A program made the translations under genes and the position numbers. 64,000 bases of DNA, taken from the NCBI GenBank assembly GCA_022701365.1, contig JAKUHH010000177.1, positions 1,116,001 to 1,180,000 on the forward strand, in the 5' to 3' direction. Each line of letters starts with the position of its first letter. Within the stretch, counting starts at the first letter, position 1. The DNA is from Mycocentrospora acerina. Lineage: Eukaryota; Ascomycota; Dothideomycetes; Pleosporales. Shown here piece by piece: positions 43,909 to 55,530 of the stretch. The notes beneath the pieces were generated by a model. It saw only the letters and a program-made list of their open reading frames with translations. It had not been told where the DNA came from and did not search any database.

Positions 43909-44883
43909 CTAATGATTGCAATCTACATGTGGGACATAACTTGTGTGCGGCTTTCCCTCGCCGAGGAACTCTCCGCCTTCCATGCGAGTGAATCTTATTG
44001 CGTGGTCGTCAAACTGTGAAGAGTTCTCTTTAGTGTCGGCTGTTGCTGTCAAGACGTCGGCGCTGGGCCAGAATGCTTCTTCGGCAGAGAGTAATGCTTC
44101 CCATATCGTGTGCGTTCGCTCCTTGACTTCCATCCACCTCGTGCTATCCCTGTTCACTGCGTTGCCTACACCCTCGTTGACGATGCGCTCCAACGTCTCG
44201 ACAAACATGAGGAAGTCCCTATTCGACCAGTTGGGAATGAGTTCCTTTCTCATCGCACCGCCGTCCTGGTCCTTCTCGTAGGCCTTTGGGCTGGCCTGGG
44301 CATCCTGCTTCCGTGCCCAGGAGAATGCTTCATAGAAGACTTTTTCCGTTGCCCAGAGGAGGACTGCGCCCTCGAGCCAGGGGATAAATGTATTTTCCTG
44401 CTGGCGGCTTGTCTGTGCGAATAGAGTTTCAAAGCGGCGTAGGCCTTCGGATTTTGTCGAGTCGACGGTGGTGGGGGTGATCCATTGGACTTTTAGGTTA
44501 TAAAGGTCTGCAACCTCGACGAAGAAGTTTTCTTCGCGTCGGATGTTTTCCAGTGCATATTCCAGCCAGTCAACTAGTCTCTGCTCAACAGTCTTGTCTT
44601 CATTGCTTGTGGCTGTAGACTTGGGCGTGGTGCGTCGGACGAGCTTTAGCAGGTGCTCGGCGAAGGAAATGTAGTTTGTTAGATAGACGCGGTCGTTTGC
44701 AAGCCATTGAGAGAGGACTGGCTTAGAAAGTGTACCTTTTGCGGCATGGGTGAGGAAGGCCGATTGTGTGGCTCGACGGAACTGATCGCTGTTATAGGAC
44801 ATGAGATGGGTTGTAAGTGCATGGGGCACATCACTGATATCGATGCCCATGGCGTTTACGGCAGTTCCTGGATGGTGTGTCAT
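43909..44883 (-). CDS. TenA/THI-4-like (heme-oxygenase-fold) protein
   Basis: Intronless, 324 residues from ATG 44883; an internal ATG at 44850 (MGIDISDVPH) is an alternative start. The helical pattern and motifs (FLTHAAKGTLSKPVLSQWLA; DRVYLTNYISFAEHLLKLV; NTFIPWLEGAVLLWATEKV FYEAFSWAR in sequence; RDFLMFVETLERIVNEG) match TenA/THI-4 domain proteins, which share the heme oxygenase fold. Classical TenA salvages thiamin pyrimidine, but this fungal branch is longer (extended loop with TPKSTATSNEDKT and a C-terminal tail), so the activity may differ. No transit peptide is evident. Convergent with the small secreted protein. Confidence 0.8.
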   Translation of the reverse strand: MTHHPGTAVNAMGIDISDVPHALTTHLMSYNSDQFRRATQSAFLTHAAKGTLSKPVLSQWLANDRVYLTNYISFAEHLLKLVRRTTPKSTATSNEDKTVEQRLVDWLEYALENIRREENFFVEVADLYNLKVQWITPTTVDSTKSEGLRRFETLFAQTSRQQENTFIPWLEGAVLLWATEKVFYEAFSWARKQDAQASPKAYEKDQDGGAMRKELIPNWSNRDFLMFVETLERIVNEGVGNAVNRDSTRWMEVKERTHTIWEALLSAEEAFWPSADVLTATADTKENSSQFDDHAIRFTRMEGGEFLGEGKPHTSYVPHVDCNH

Positions 44884-45740
44884 GTTTTTGTCGAGTGGAT
44901 TGTATTTGTGAAAATGATGTGTAGTGTGGGGGTGCTGTAGGTGTGATATCTAACTGTGGGGTATGTTGATTGGGTGTGCATGTGTAAGAACCGGGATATC
45001 AACCTGTTTATATGCTCAACGTATGCTTTGTGCCAAGCGGCATCCCAATTCTGCACACGTCAACTTGCGTAGTCGAGCAAGCGGTACAAGACGGGCTAAG
45101 ACACTGCCTAGAGAAACGTATGGAGTTGTACTACACCAATGACGTAATTCTTAAACATTCCGACGTCAGCTGCACACTACTGACCAAAAGGCCACCAAGT
45201 CCACGTTCTAGAGCAACGCTATAGCACGTTCAGCGGGAGCAGCTCTGGCGGAAGACTTGGCGATTTGAGGCTCAGCCTGAATGCGCCTGCGAATTGGAGC
45301 CTGCGGACATGGCGGAGCTCTTGGCGTGATGATGATTCCGCCACTGGCGTCTGCGCTGCCAACATCTTGCTGCCACGATGCATGCAACCCTTGCACCATC
45401 ATGTCAGTGGAATGATTATCTTCCGAGGCGAGCCGAACATGCGGACTAGGTGGAAGTATGGGTTTCATCGGCAATTTGGGCCGTGGTAGTTACTATTCGA
45501 CTTCTGCAGCCTTAATAGTTAATTGGTTTGAATCGTATGTTTGAGAAAAGAACATATCAAATTGAAAACAACTCGACTTTACAGCTTGAAGCATTCAAGA
45601 CTAAGAAACAGAAAGGGTATCAATTCAATTCCATTCAACTCGACTCCGATCCATCTAACGCCGTTGACCGTGCAAACACCCGTTTTGGTCCTAATGCTAT
45701 TACAATTCCTGACCTACACAATGCAACATAGCCCTCACGT
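44884..45740. other. Spacer between TenA-like and CWC2 genes
   Basis: 857 bp holding the promoter of the TenA-like gene and the 3' flank of CWC2. Open frames on both strands are short and unlike known proteins. No repeat array seen. Confidence 0.5.
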
Positions 45741-46991
45741 CTAATCGCTATCGTCATCACTTCCATATCCCACCAGCGGCCCCGATATTGGTGCAGGCCT
45801 CTTGTTCGTTGCCGTGTAGCCCCTCAGCGCCGCCAATGTCGATGTCGAGAAGATACCATTCCCTTCCTGCTGCTGGTGCAGGGGCTGCTGTAGCGCCGCA
45901 TACTCGTCCTCTGCTTGCCCATCCTCAATCATCATCCTATCCTGCATACCCCCACTCTCCAGTTGACGCGTCTGTTCATACTCCCCTTTTTCCTTCGCGT
46001 GCCACACATCGTCTGGTGCCTCGTACCCTTGCAATCCAAAGCTACCCTCGACTTTTCTCCTCTTCCTGCCTTCTGGGTCGCGACCCTCGATCTCAGCGAC
46101 ATATGCAGCGGGGAGGGCTTTGCGGATCGCCTCGGCAGCCTGTTCTTCTACGCGACGTTCTTCGCGTTTCTGAGCTGCAGGATTAGGATCCATGGTCGCC
46201 CAGCGGACGTTTAGGATTTCATTGTGATCGAGGGATTGGTGGGCCATTGCTTCCTTTGCAAACTGCGAATTTGCTTCGTTGAGATAGGTGACGAAGGCGA
46301 CGCCACGGGCGGTGAGAACCCGCGTGCGCTCGATTTGGCCCCATTCTTGAAAGTGACGCGCGACGATTTCTTCAATGTCGTCGGTGACGTGGATGCGGCC
46401 AATGTAGAGGGTGCGGTTCTGTCGCTGAAAAGATCCCACTCCGCCCATGTCGTCACGGTAGTCTGAGTGCTTGTCCCGCCCGAAGCAGTCGATGTTGCTG
46501 GGAAAGATGTCTGTGACGGTAGGCAGGCGGTGCAGATACTCGCAGTCGACACCCTTGGGACAGATGCCGCGCGCAAAGAAGAGACAAAAGTATGAGCCGG
46601 GTGTTTTGTCAGCCTTTGTGTAGCCGCTGTCTTTGGCGACGTTGCAGCGGCCCTGTGCCGCGGTCTTGCTCAGGTACTTGTCTTCGCGGTCGCCACCACT
46701 CCATTTGTTGTACCAGATATTGAAGATTGTGCCCGTCGGGGGCGGCGCGTCAGTTTTGAATGTCGCAGGGTCGACTTGAGGGCGCGCAGGGCGGCGCTTG
46801 CGGCGGATTATCTTCTTGACTTTCTTGCCCTCGGCGTTTGTAGTGATGATGACCTGCTCGGTGGTGATTGGGGCAAGTGCAGTGGATGTAGACGCCGGGG
46901 GCTCGAGGGAGACATCGGGATCAGTTTGTACCGTCTGCGCGGGTGGAGACTGGACTTCGGCCATAGTTTGTGTGTATGTAGATTCGGACAT
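45741..46991 (-). CDS. CWC2: Pre-mRNA splicing factor CWC2
   Basis: Intronless, 416 residues from ATG 46991 (a second in-frame ATG lies nine codons on). Cwc2 is an NTC-associated spliceosome protein that contacts U6 snRNA and the catalytic RNA core. Support: IFNIWYNKWSGGDRED and CNVAKDSGYTKAD of the Torus domain; a CCCH zinc finger near 134 (YFCLFFARGICPKGVDCEYLH); LPTVTDIFPSNIDCFGRDKH; an RRM about 195-270 (RTLYIGRIH, GVAFVTYLNEANSQFAKEAM); and a conserved NVRWATMDPNP linker. The C-terminal third is Gln/Glu-rich and variable, ending in an acidic GYGSDDDSD. Confidence 0.96.
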   Translation of the reverse strand: MSESTYTQTMAEVQSPPAQTVQTDPDVSLEPPASTSTALAPITTEQVIITTNAEGKKVKKIIRRKRRPARPQVDPATFKTDAPPPTGTIFNIWYNKWSGGDREDKYLSKTAAQGRCNVAKDSGYTKADKTPGSYFCLFFARGICPKGVDCEYLHRLPTVTDIFPSNIDCFGRDKHSDYRDDMGGVGSFQRQNRTLYIGRIHVTDDIEEIVARHFQEWGQIERTRVLTARGVAFVTYLNEANSQFAKEAMAHQSLDHNEILNVRWATMDPNPAAQKREERRVEEQAAEAIRKALPAAYVAEIEGRDPEGRKRRKVEGSFGLQGYEAPDDVWHAKEKGEYEQTRQLESGGMQDRMMIEDGQAEDEYAALQQPLHQQQEGNGIFSTSTLAALRGYTATNKRPAPISGPLVGYGSDDDSD

Positions 46992-47484
46992 GAATGTATG
47001 AGGATGAGATGGACGATGTTCGTCGCGCGCGAACTTTGGAGGCTAAGCGGACAGGGATCTTGCAGATCACACGTGATTCTGCAAATTGTCGCGTCTGATT
47101 GGTTGTTGGGCTGGGGATGTATTTTCCTCTGGTGGTTCATATGAAGCTATACACCTCCTGTCATCACTTTCACCGTGATCTGTGAATCGAAGAAGTCTTT
47201 TTCTAATATACCATCTCAAGTTCATGTATATTCCAAGCATACCCAACCCTCCTCGTTCCCATCTCTACTCGAAGGCAACGTTACTCGCAAAAGCAAAAAG
47301 TGGAACATCAGGTCATTCGTTCGTTCATTCAGTCGTTCCTTTGGTTCCACCTGATGCGGAACAACTCACAATGGGATAGCCTTCAGATGATTATATGGGT
47401 CCCTTAGCACCAGCTCTTCTTCTCAGATCCAATGACACGGTCGTTGTCTGCCTCATCGCCATTTCGCCTCTCGCCGTCGTCTTA
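46992..47484. other. Spacer between CWC2 promoter and histidine kinase 3' end
   Basis: 493 bp, including a TTCGTTCGTTCATTC-type tetranucleotide repeat near 47317-47340. No gene seen. Confidence 0.5.
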
Positions 47485-50400
47485 CTATTTCTCTCCGCCA
47501 GCACCGTGCTGGCTCTTCTCCTTTCCGTCACTAGTATTTGAGGTTTTCATGTTTCCCTTCACGTTATATCGCTCTACCTGCCCATCACCGCTTTGCTCCT
47601 TCTCCTTTTGCTTCCCTTTATCGTCTGCTCTTTGTTTATTGTCCTCGTTCTGCTCTCTCCCTTGCTCATTTCCACTTCTTTGGTCTTGGCTTCTATCATT
47701 TTTAATCTTCTCTGTATCTTTATGCTTGTCATGGTTCAGTAATTTTTCTTTTCCCATGCTGTCTTGCTTGCCGTTTGGTGCTCTGTGATCTCCCTGATTT
47801 ACATTATCCGTTGAGACAAGTCTCTTAATCCGCTTCACTAGATCATCAACCTTGAAAGGCTTACTGATAACGTCGTCCATACCGGCTTCCCGCATGTTCT
47901 TGGTCTGCTCTGCTCGTACATTTGCAGAAACACCTAGGATGCGACTATATCCAGCTTTCCCTTCTTCTTGTAGTTGTCGGATCTCCTCGGTCGCAGTGTT
48001 ACCATCCTTGATTGGCATCTCCTGATCCATCAATATACAGTCAAAATGGTTGCGGTTATTAGGGTCGTCTTCAGATATCTGTCCACGCTCTGCAACGGCG
48101 TCAACGGCCTCTTGCCCGTTGTTTGCGACGAAGACTTCGAAGCCGCGCGACTGTAGCTGGCGGCGTAAAACTTTCTGGTTAATGAGATTATCCTCCACAA
48201 GAAGAAGTGTTTGATGTTCTTCGGATGGTGCGTGGCTTTGTGATTGTGAAGTTTTCTCTGCATTCAGATGCTGACGCTTTGTCTCGCCATTGTGCAAATT
48301 CTGTGTCTTTTTCTCCGTTTTGCCTTCCTCATGCTCAACCTGATTAACGATACGTTCTGTTTCTTTGTAGCGGTTATCTTCAGAGGACTCAGGATGTGAC
48401 TCTGCCCTGTACTCCGTCGGAGGATTCTCGAGAGACTCGTTAACGTCATCCGTCTCGATACCACGATGACTGGTCAATGTCTTGACTCCCGGATGGTCTT
48501 TCCTTACTTCTTTAATACTTTGGAGGTTAGAGTTTGCTCGAGTGTAGCCCGGCCGTGGAGTCTGGGCACGATCTGGCTGGTTGGTTTCACTGTTGCTGCG
48601 AGACTGGAAAAGTGGTCGTCCATCTTCTGTCTTTGCTCGTCGCACTTTGAAGAAAAAGCCAAAAGTCGAACCTTCGCCATGCTTGGAGCTTACTCCAATG
48701 TCACCACCATGGAGTTGACACACTAACACTACTGTTAGTCTGAAACCTTTAGCATGAGTTTAATAGATTCTTACGTTTTCGAGAGATGAATAGTCCTAGC
48801 CCAGAGCCACCATACTTTTCTTGTGTCTTTGGTGTTGCTTGTCTGGAAGTACGTTGTCAGTTCTAGGCTAGATTGAACTGTTTTGCAAGAGGGTGTTTAC
48901 CGAAAACGACCGAATAGTTTTGCTTGCCCTTCTTTGGTTATCCCGATACCAGTATCCTTGACAGCTACCATCAAATAGAAAGATGACCCAGTACCCCACT
49001 CACTTGATATTGTAGAGTCGACATGGAAAGATTCCTTGTCATGACTGAAATATATTACGTTTGGAGGGTACGAGGTCGGTCGTTCAGAGGAGGCGCCCAT
49101 TGAGACAGTAATGTTTCTTTCGCCATCCTTTTTCGCTGTAAATTTGATAGCATTGGTGATCAGGTTGACCAAGACTGACCGAATTAGCAACGTTCAAGGT
49201 ATTGCTTGAGGTGGTGTACCTTGCTTCATGCGATTAAGATCAGCAACGACATGGTCAACACACATCTCGTCGTATGAAACATCCATTGCGTAATGGAACT
49301 TGATGTTTTTGGCCTTGAATTCAGACTGGAAAACTTTGATAGATCTAGAGAATTCCCACTTGGGCCGTACTTCTAGTTAAGAGTCAGTAGGCGAAGCAGA
49401 TGAAACGAGGGTGGCGTACCTCGTGGGACCAAAGAAAGCATCATGGAATCAAGCTTAGAGAAAGAGAGAATATCATCAACCAGCGTGTTCTGATGAGAAA
49501 CGCAGAGAAGTATAGTGTCTGCAGCATCAAGAATATCAGCTACCTTGTCACTCAAGTCTTGATGGTCTTCAGCTAGCTGTTTGGTGACTTCCTTGACCTC
49601 CTCGGCTAGATGCATAACAGCACTCAATGGATTACGGATCTCGTGTGAAACCATGTCTATGAACCGCTCTTGCTGCTCTTTCCGCTCTTGGGCTTCAGTG
49701 GCAGCGCGTTCCTGGGAAAGCTGTGCTTGTTTGATCTCGGTGATGTCGACGACAGCAGAAATGAAGCCGGAGTCAGCCTCTTCACTGAGAGGCCTGAGCA
49801 AAAATAGTCTCCACTCGCCCTGATCTTCTGGTCCGTCACCTGTTGACTCGCTGATGCATCTGAACTCGATCCTCAACTCCTCTCGGGACGAGAAAGCCTT
49901 GCGATATGCATCCATGACACGGTCGTAGTCTTGAGGATGAATACTTTCGGGCCAGGCGCGAAATTCGTTGGAGAGCTTGTTGGTGGTGAGCTTGAAGAAT
50001 CCGTCATTTACAAAGATTGCCTCGGCTTCCTTGTCTAGGATGGCAAGGCCATTTGGAAGCAGCTCAGCAAATCTCTGGAACAGCTGCGTCTGCATGGAGT
50101 CTGATTGCGAATTGTTCGGGCGCCCGTTTTCTTGCCGCTTCTGGTGGTCTTCGAGTCGGTGAGAAGGGTTCTCACTGGCTAGGCGATCTAAGCCCTCAAA
50201 GGGCATGTACTTGTTGTTGGCATTGTTCTCTAGGAGCTGGGCCAGGACGCCCCGTCGAACACCATGCTCGTCCAGGATGGTGCTGAGCAGAATCTGTGAG
50301 TGGGGGCGGTCGGCCAAGTCTTTGAGGAAGAAGCGTGATGCTGGGACGAGATCAGTGTCGTTGGATACCAGGACGGACAAGGCCTCGTGCTCACCTACCT

Positions 50401-50793
50401 TGACCGTCCGCCCTCGTACCACATTCTGCAACGAGCTGAGGGCTTCATCCGAGTAGCTGTTGTGGGCAGCGGCGCCTTGGCCGTCGAGGTCGCCCTGGGC
50501 CCTGCCCCAGGCCAGGTTGTGGATAATGTTGAGCTGGTTGCCCCAGAAGATGGCAGCGCAGTGGGGCATGGGCAGAATGCAGCTGTTGACCAGGCACTTG
50601 AGCGCAAGCGGCCATGATGCGCGTGGGCCGAGGGCAGTCTGCGACCTGGAGTACTTGTTAGTTCATGTGGGCTGGCACGCTGTCGTGGGCGCACGAGAAG
50701 AGGCGGTGCGCACCAGTCCTTGCGGTCCAGGTTCTCCGCGTTCATGTCGAACACGGGCAGCCCCGCCGACGTGAGCTTGTCCAGATTCTCCAT
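47485..50793 (-). CDS. Hybrid histidine kinase (PAS-HisKA-HATPase-REC)
   Basis: Six exons (50714-50793, 49420-50645, 49220-49372, 48901-49174, 48775-48842, 47485-48722) with GT-AG introns of 45-68 bp give 1012 residues in one frame. Order: an N-terminal sensor-like region (WSQTALGPRASWP, AIFWGNQLNIIHN); a PAS domain about 190-320 (LPNGLAILDKEAEAIFVNDG); HisKA with FIDMVSHEIRNPLSAV, phospho-His near 359; HATPase with NLITNAIKFT near 491, DTGIGIT and YGGSGLGLFISRK near 590; and a receiver about 771-890 with LLLVEDNLINQKVL and the acceptor Asp in CILMDQEMP near 832. It would phosphorelay through Ypd1 to Ssk1 or Skn7. There are no transmembrane segments. The last 110 residues are a Lys/Asp/Gln-rich tail. 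The stimulus is unknown. Confidence 0.93.
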
Positions 50794-51441
50794 GACGTTG
50801 GCGGGCGCTCGCAGTGTTGGCCGTGGCTCAGTTGATGAATCCTGTCGCAAGCGCGGCGGGCTACGTCATTCCACTCGGGGTGGTAGGTGGTGGTCTCGCT
50901 GAGGGAGCTGGGCACACTTTTTTTTGCTTCTGTTCCTGTTTCCGTTCCCGTTCCCGGTCCTGGTCCTGTTCCTATTCCTGTTCCTTGCAGGGCAGAGGCA
51001 TGTCATGTTGATCATAGAGGCTCGTAGCGGCCAAGGGCATCGGCGTCATCGTCGATGACATGGCCGCCCCACGATCTAGCCCGCGCACGCCAGCGCCACT
51101 GCCCTCGCAACCGCCCCGCACGCTGCCTAGGGTTGCTCTGCGCAGCAAACACAACAAACGCGTGCCAAAACAGACGCGTCGCCTCGGCATCAACGTCAGC
51201 GTCAGCCCCAGTCCCAGCCTTGCAGTGCCGATCCCACCCTCACATTCCCGTCCCCGCCGCACAGCCGAAAAGGGCCTTACCCCAGATCGTCCCATGCGCT
51301 GCGGCAATGCTGCCAATCACCACTGCCCCGGCGCCTGTCTGGAAGGATTTCTATTCAGACCCAAATACAGTTAACTTGACAAATTGAACATCACATCAGC
51401 TCACCAGCTCCCCCAAGACATCATGCCGGCCTTTATCCATC
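50794..51441. promoter_or_regulatory. Divergent promoter region, histidine kinase / F-box gene
   Basis: 648 bp between divergent starts. A TTCCYG-type hexamer repeat at about 50930-50990 (polypurine on the kinase sense strand) lies in the presumed kinase leader. An upstream ATG at 51423 precedes the F-box start. Confidence 0.55.
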
Positions 51442-51527
51442 ATGCCAGTGGATGTTTTCGCGAGCCTACTAGCAGGCACGGCTCCAGAGCTCCTGGGCCA
51501 TATCCTGAGTTACCTCTCTCCACGTGA
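51423..51527 (+). promoter_or_regulatory. Overlapping upstream ORF before the F-box gene
   Basis: ATG 51423 starts a 34-codon frame (MPAFIHHASG...) that overlaps the F-box start at 51442 in another frame and stops at 51527. If it lies in the transcript it could reduce initiation at the main ATG. Transcript start not visible. Confidence 0.4.
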
Positions 51528-53329
51528 CCTTGCCGCTGTTGGCCAGACATGCAAGGGCGCTACAGCCTTTCTAAGCTCCAAGCCAGACAATTTACACGCA
51601 AAGTACAAACCGTTATCTCCTACCTTTCCTCTGAAGCCAAATCTCACCTCCTCGCAGATATGCGTGGAAAGCCGCCTTCCTCCAAATATTTGACCATCCA
51701 AAGCATGCGTGGCAGAAACTGTTGCCGACAGCCCGTGCAGAAAGCGCCTCCCGCAACCCCGCTCACTGGGATTGGTTCCATGAGACGCGTCGACGCCTTG
51801 CCGCATACAATGCTTACCGCCATGCTTGCGATGCTGGTGGTGTAGACTCACTCGCTCACCTCGAGTCCATTATTGTCACCCTCCTCGACATCCACGAGAC
51901 TGCATCCTACACCACCGTCACAGAAGATGATACCCCTTTGTCCTTGAACTTGGAATTCTTGAGCGGCCTTGTTGGCCGTGCCAGAGACTTTGACGTGCTT
52001 ATCCATAACTTCCATGACGGCATTGATGCTATAGTTCTCTCGTCTGGGCGTTCTTCCAAGGCTGGTGTCAGTCATTTTGCAGCCAACCCATATGCTGCTA
52101 CTCATCTTTGCTACAAAGAGGGAGACCACAGCAGTCCTAACCCGTCGGCGCCCTCACACAATGGTTCATCATTGACAGTGCCCTCCCCTAAAACGGGGGT
52201 TCCAGAGTGGGCGAGCAAATTTCATGTGTGTTCACTTCAACCTTCACATTCGTCTTCTTATTTTCTAACAATTCCTTTTCAGATCTTCTCTGGTGCCACA
52301 GATCAGGAACTCGGATCAGTAGAATCGATGGTAGCAGCAAGACGTATTGTTTATGACTTCTCTGCTACCGGCCCCAGCGCAGATTATGGACCGTTCCATA
52401 CAGATATGAGCGGGAAGATCAACTGGAGGCTTCTCGAGGCGATCAGCTCCTTGATGCATCTCCATTTCGAAGCTCCACTGCCGCCTCCTCAGGTACAGCC
52501 CATCGCTTTCCCTCCTCGATTCGAAGATAACATTCCATTCATGATGTCTGTAAACTCACCAGCAAGAGTGGAATACGATTGGGCAGGAATAACTGGACCG
52601 TGGATGGGAAACTACAGCGGTGTGAATTTCAGTACTTTGGCCAAGTTCAACAACAGTCTGATGTCAGGATCCCCTATACACTTAGGAAGATGCGAGGATG
52701 TAGATGCTCCCTTCATGAATTTGAAGTTAACGTGCTGTTCCCCTGAGGAATCTAAAGAGATGGCAGAGGATCCAGCACTCGAGCATACTTTGCCTTATTG
52801 CAACGACCTGCCAACGTTATACTTTCGAGGAACGTCTGAGGTGGTCGATAATTCACGACCCCTTTCGCGAGTCAAAGGTTTTGTATGTCTCGTTCCAGGA
52901 GGTCGACAAGTTCGCTGGAAGTTTATTTTCCGGTAAGTATTATGCACAGATCTGGCCTTGCAACAAGTCGTTCTGACAAATTGCAGTTACTACCAGCCCC
53001 TGATTAATGCATGGACTGATCAATGGGATCTCGAAGGCGTGCAACCAGGCGGAATTCGCTCAGGCGGCATCTATGGCATGTGGAAACCCGTGTCCAATCA
53101 ACGTCAGCTTCAAGGACCTTTCTTCATCGGTCCTGCAGAGATCTATGAACCTGAAATAGATGAAGATGAAGATGAAGAGGAAGGGGAAGAGGCAGAAGGT
53201 GACGATGATGAGGAAGACGAGGGAGGAGAAGACGACGACAACGACGAAGAAAATGAGGAAAATGATGGGAGCACTGGCGCCGTCGGTTATAGCGGTTGCC
53301 AAAATACAATTGACCCGCTCTTCATGTAA
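51442..53329 (+). CDS. F-box domain protein with acidic C-terminus
   Basis: Exons 51442-51602, 51658-52225, 52283-52932 and 52987-53329 (introns 55, 57 and 54 bp) give 573 residues. The F-box is about residues 10-55 (APELLGHILSYLSPRDLAAVGQTCKG). The first junction joins LHAK to YAWKAAFLQIFDHP, which is typical after the F-box and confirms splicing. The 57-bp second intron has a TTCTAAC branch and TTTTCAG acceptor but is also in frame and stop-free. The central body (MVAARRIVYDFSATGP, RVEYDWAGITGPWMG, LPTLYFRGTSEV) matches a fungal F-box family of unknown substrate. The C-terminus has a run of about 50 mainly Asp/Glu residues. Confidence 0.88.
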
Positions 53330-54729
53330 GGGTAAGCTTTGTCGATATCTTCGAGTCACTAATTCTTTATGTATTTTATATATGTTTTCGTCACAGTTGT
53401 TATATATCGATTATCACAGCACGGCTAGCATACATGCGCAGCTGGGTGCATTAAGTAGGATGATCTGTTCTATTCATGCATTTGGTATAATTGAAATAAA
53501 ACAATTGCCATTCTTCTTGTCTTTAAAGCACCTCTGAAGAAATTATGGCGGGGTATTGATGCTGAGACAAGGAGCAGGTGTGAGAACGTTGCAGACAGGT
53601 AGCACAGCAAATGAGATGTGAATACACAATCAACAATCATATAAATAAATCCTTGAGGGACCTCCTTGTGGCTCAGATGGAATCTACACAAATGATGTTC
53701 GTTCTTGTGGGGCAAGTGACCCGATCTAGGCTGGTATGGTCTCCGGCCCAGGGGCGTAGCATTTACCCAGGACAGCACGTTATTTTATCCGCCACGTGTA
53801 AGACTTGTTAGCGCGCCTACCGAAACGACGATGTGGATTTTTCGGCTTAAATTGTATAGGATGCTACGCAAGGTGACGTGCGAGACCTGTCCTATTTCGC
53901 CTATTGATATGCGCATCAGTGGTGTATTGATTGGCGTGGTAAAGAGTCCCTGATGATGGTACTGGGTCATTGCAGAAACTTAACCGCATTCGAGCCAGAC
54001 GGTCTTATCAGTAGGCATAATATTGCCATAGTTGTAGTCGTGTTGACGAATCCCACCATTTACGCTCCAGGCTCGCAAACAAGCCTCTCGCTGAGCCTTG
54101 GAATCGACTACCCAGACTAGTGAACAGAAAACTGTAATTAAATCGGCAGGATCTAGCTACACTTACAGAGTCATACAATGGTTGAATCCTCGTAGCCCTG
54201 ATTGGCGTCAGACGAACTAAAGGATCGTGTGAGGATGATCACTTCGGCTTTATTCCAGAAATCGTACATTCGGCTACCCTTGAGATGGCGGCCAACATTT
54301 AACCACTCACATTCGGTTGGAGTGAAGATTTCACTTCACCAAAACGTCTACAAATGTCATCTGCGACATTTACACGTCCGTCCGTTGTCAACGTAGCTTC
54401 TATACCCATTTCCTCTGCTCCCGGATCACAATACTCTTGTTCTACCTTCTGTCTCACCGATAACAAATAATTCGTATTCGAGAATCTCTTAGCTCTGATT
54501 TACTTGCAGGTGGGGCGAGTGTTCTAGAAACAAGGCGGTGTTGGCGGCTCCTTCCTTCAGTATCGTATTGCGGGGACGTGATCTACGTACGAACAGGGTT
54601 TGCAGTATTGGTTAGGCACGCGAGCGGGTGCTTTAGTTTGCTTTGTTTCATAATTTGAAGTACGGAAGGGTAGACTGATGAGTGATAGCTTTAGGCACCA
54701 AGACAATTGGTGAAGTAGTAATAGCTTCT

Positions 54730-54966
54730 CTATTGTATAGAGAATGGAAGTGAAGTGGTTTGGAGGTTGAAGTTAGTTGATCTCTTTACCTTCTTCAACG
54801 AAAGAACCGGTATGTGTCGTGGCTGACTATCCATGGACCCATGATGTAGAGCGAACTCATTAATATCATCGTATCCAACGATACCCGGGCCTGGGCTAGC
54901 TAGAGGCGTCTCAGGGGAAAACGATGTATGCTGCGGTTCTGGTTGCAAAGTTGGCACTGGCTTCAA
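54730..54966 (-). pseudogene. Coding-like fragment, possible gene relic
   Basis: 78 codons with protein-like composition (PGPGIVGYDDINEFALHHG, SMDSQPRHIPVLSLKK) inside the gene-poor region. No partner exon upstream joins it convincingly. It could be a relic or a chance frame. Confidence 0.2.
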
Positions 54967-55446
54967 CGTACCCGTCTGTTAAGACCGGTAGATCAGTAAT
55001 GCATGGCTTGCTCATTCCAAAGCACCTTGTGACTTATGACTTGTCAGATATGTGTTATTTATTCGGTTTTTTGGGTGTTGAGACTTCTGTGCTTCAGGGT
55101 GTAGTTTCAGAGACAGAGTTATGGTGGAGGCGGAAGCGGAAATAATGTTAACGGAGCTAGAACCCCCGAAGAAGTGGATGATCGTTGTTAGGCCGCGGCT
55201 CCGATCCAATGCACCCAGCAACCAAAAAGGTGGAAATAAACGATGGTTGGCTATTGACTAGAATAGCTTGTGTTGTAGTCTTATAATATCTCTATTAAGC
55301 AACACTCAATTGGCCCAGTTAACGATGCTAGTCTGTTGGCTTTTGATCTTGTAATGGCCAGGCCCTCTAGTGACTCACTATGTTGACGCTATCCTAACGC
55401 TTTCATTTCAGCTCTACCACCACAGACTCAAGCTGACCGAAGACTG

Positions 55447-55530
55447 AACTCACAATCTATCCTCTACAATTGAGGCATCTATAACTGAGTCAGACCACAG
55501 CTTTATCCCACCGCGCCATCCAGTCAGAAT
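55447..55530 (-). other. Degenerate tRNA-like element, possibly tRNA-derived SINE
   Basis: On the minus strand an 84-nt stretch begins GACTGGATGGCGCGGTGG, close to a Pol III A box (TRGYNNARNGG), and ends GAGTTCAGTC. The first seven bases can pair with the last seven (one G-T), like an acceptor stem. A proper T-arm/B box is lacking, so it is not a functional tRNA gene by eye. Confidence 0.3.

Noticed and set aside
45208..45474. 88-codon minus-strand frame between TenA-like and CWC2 genes
   Set aside because: Pro/Ala-rich, isolated, no splice partner or motif.
53785..53970. Helix-turn-helix-like minus-strand frame (IGEIGQVSHVTLRSIL) suggestive of a Tc1/mariner relic
   Set aside because: Only about 20 residues resemble a transposase HTH; no catalytic region or inverted repeats found nearby.
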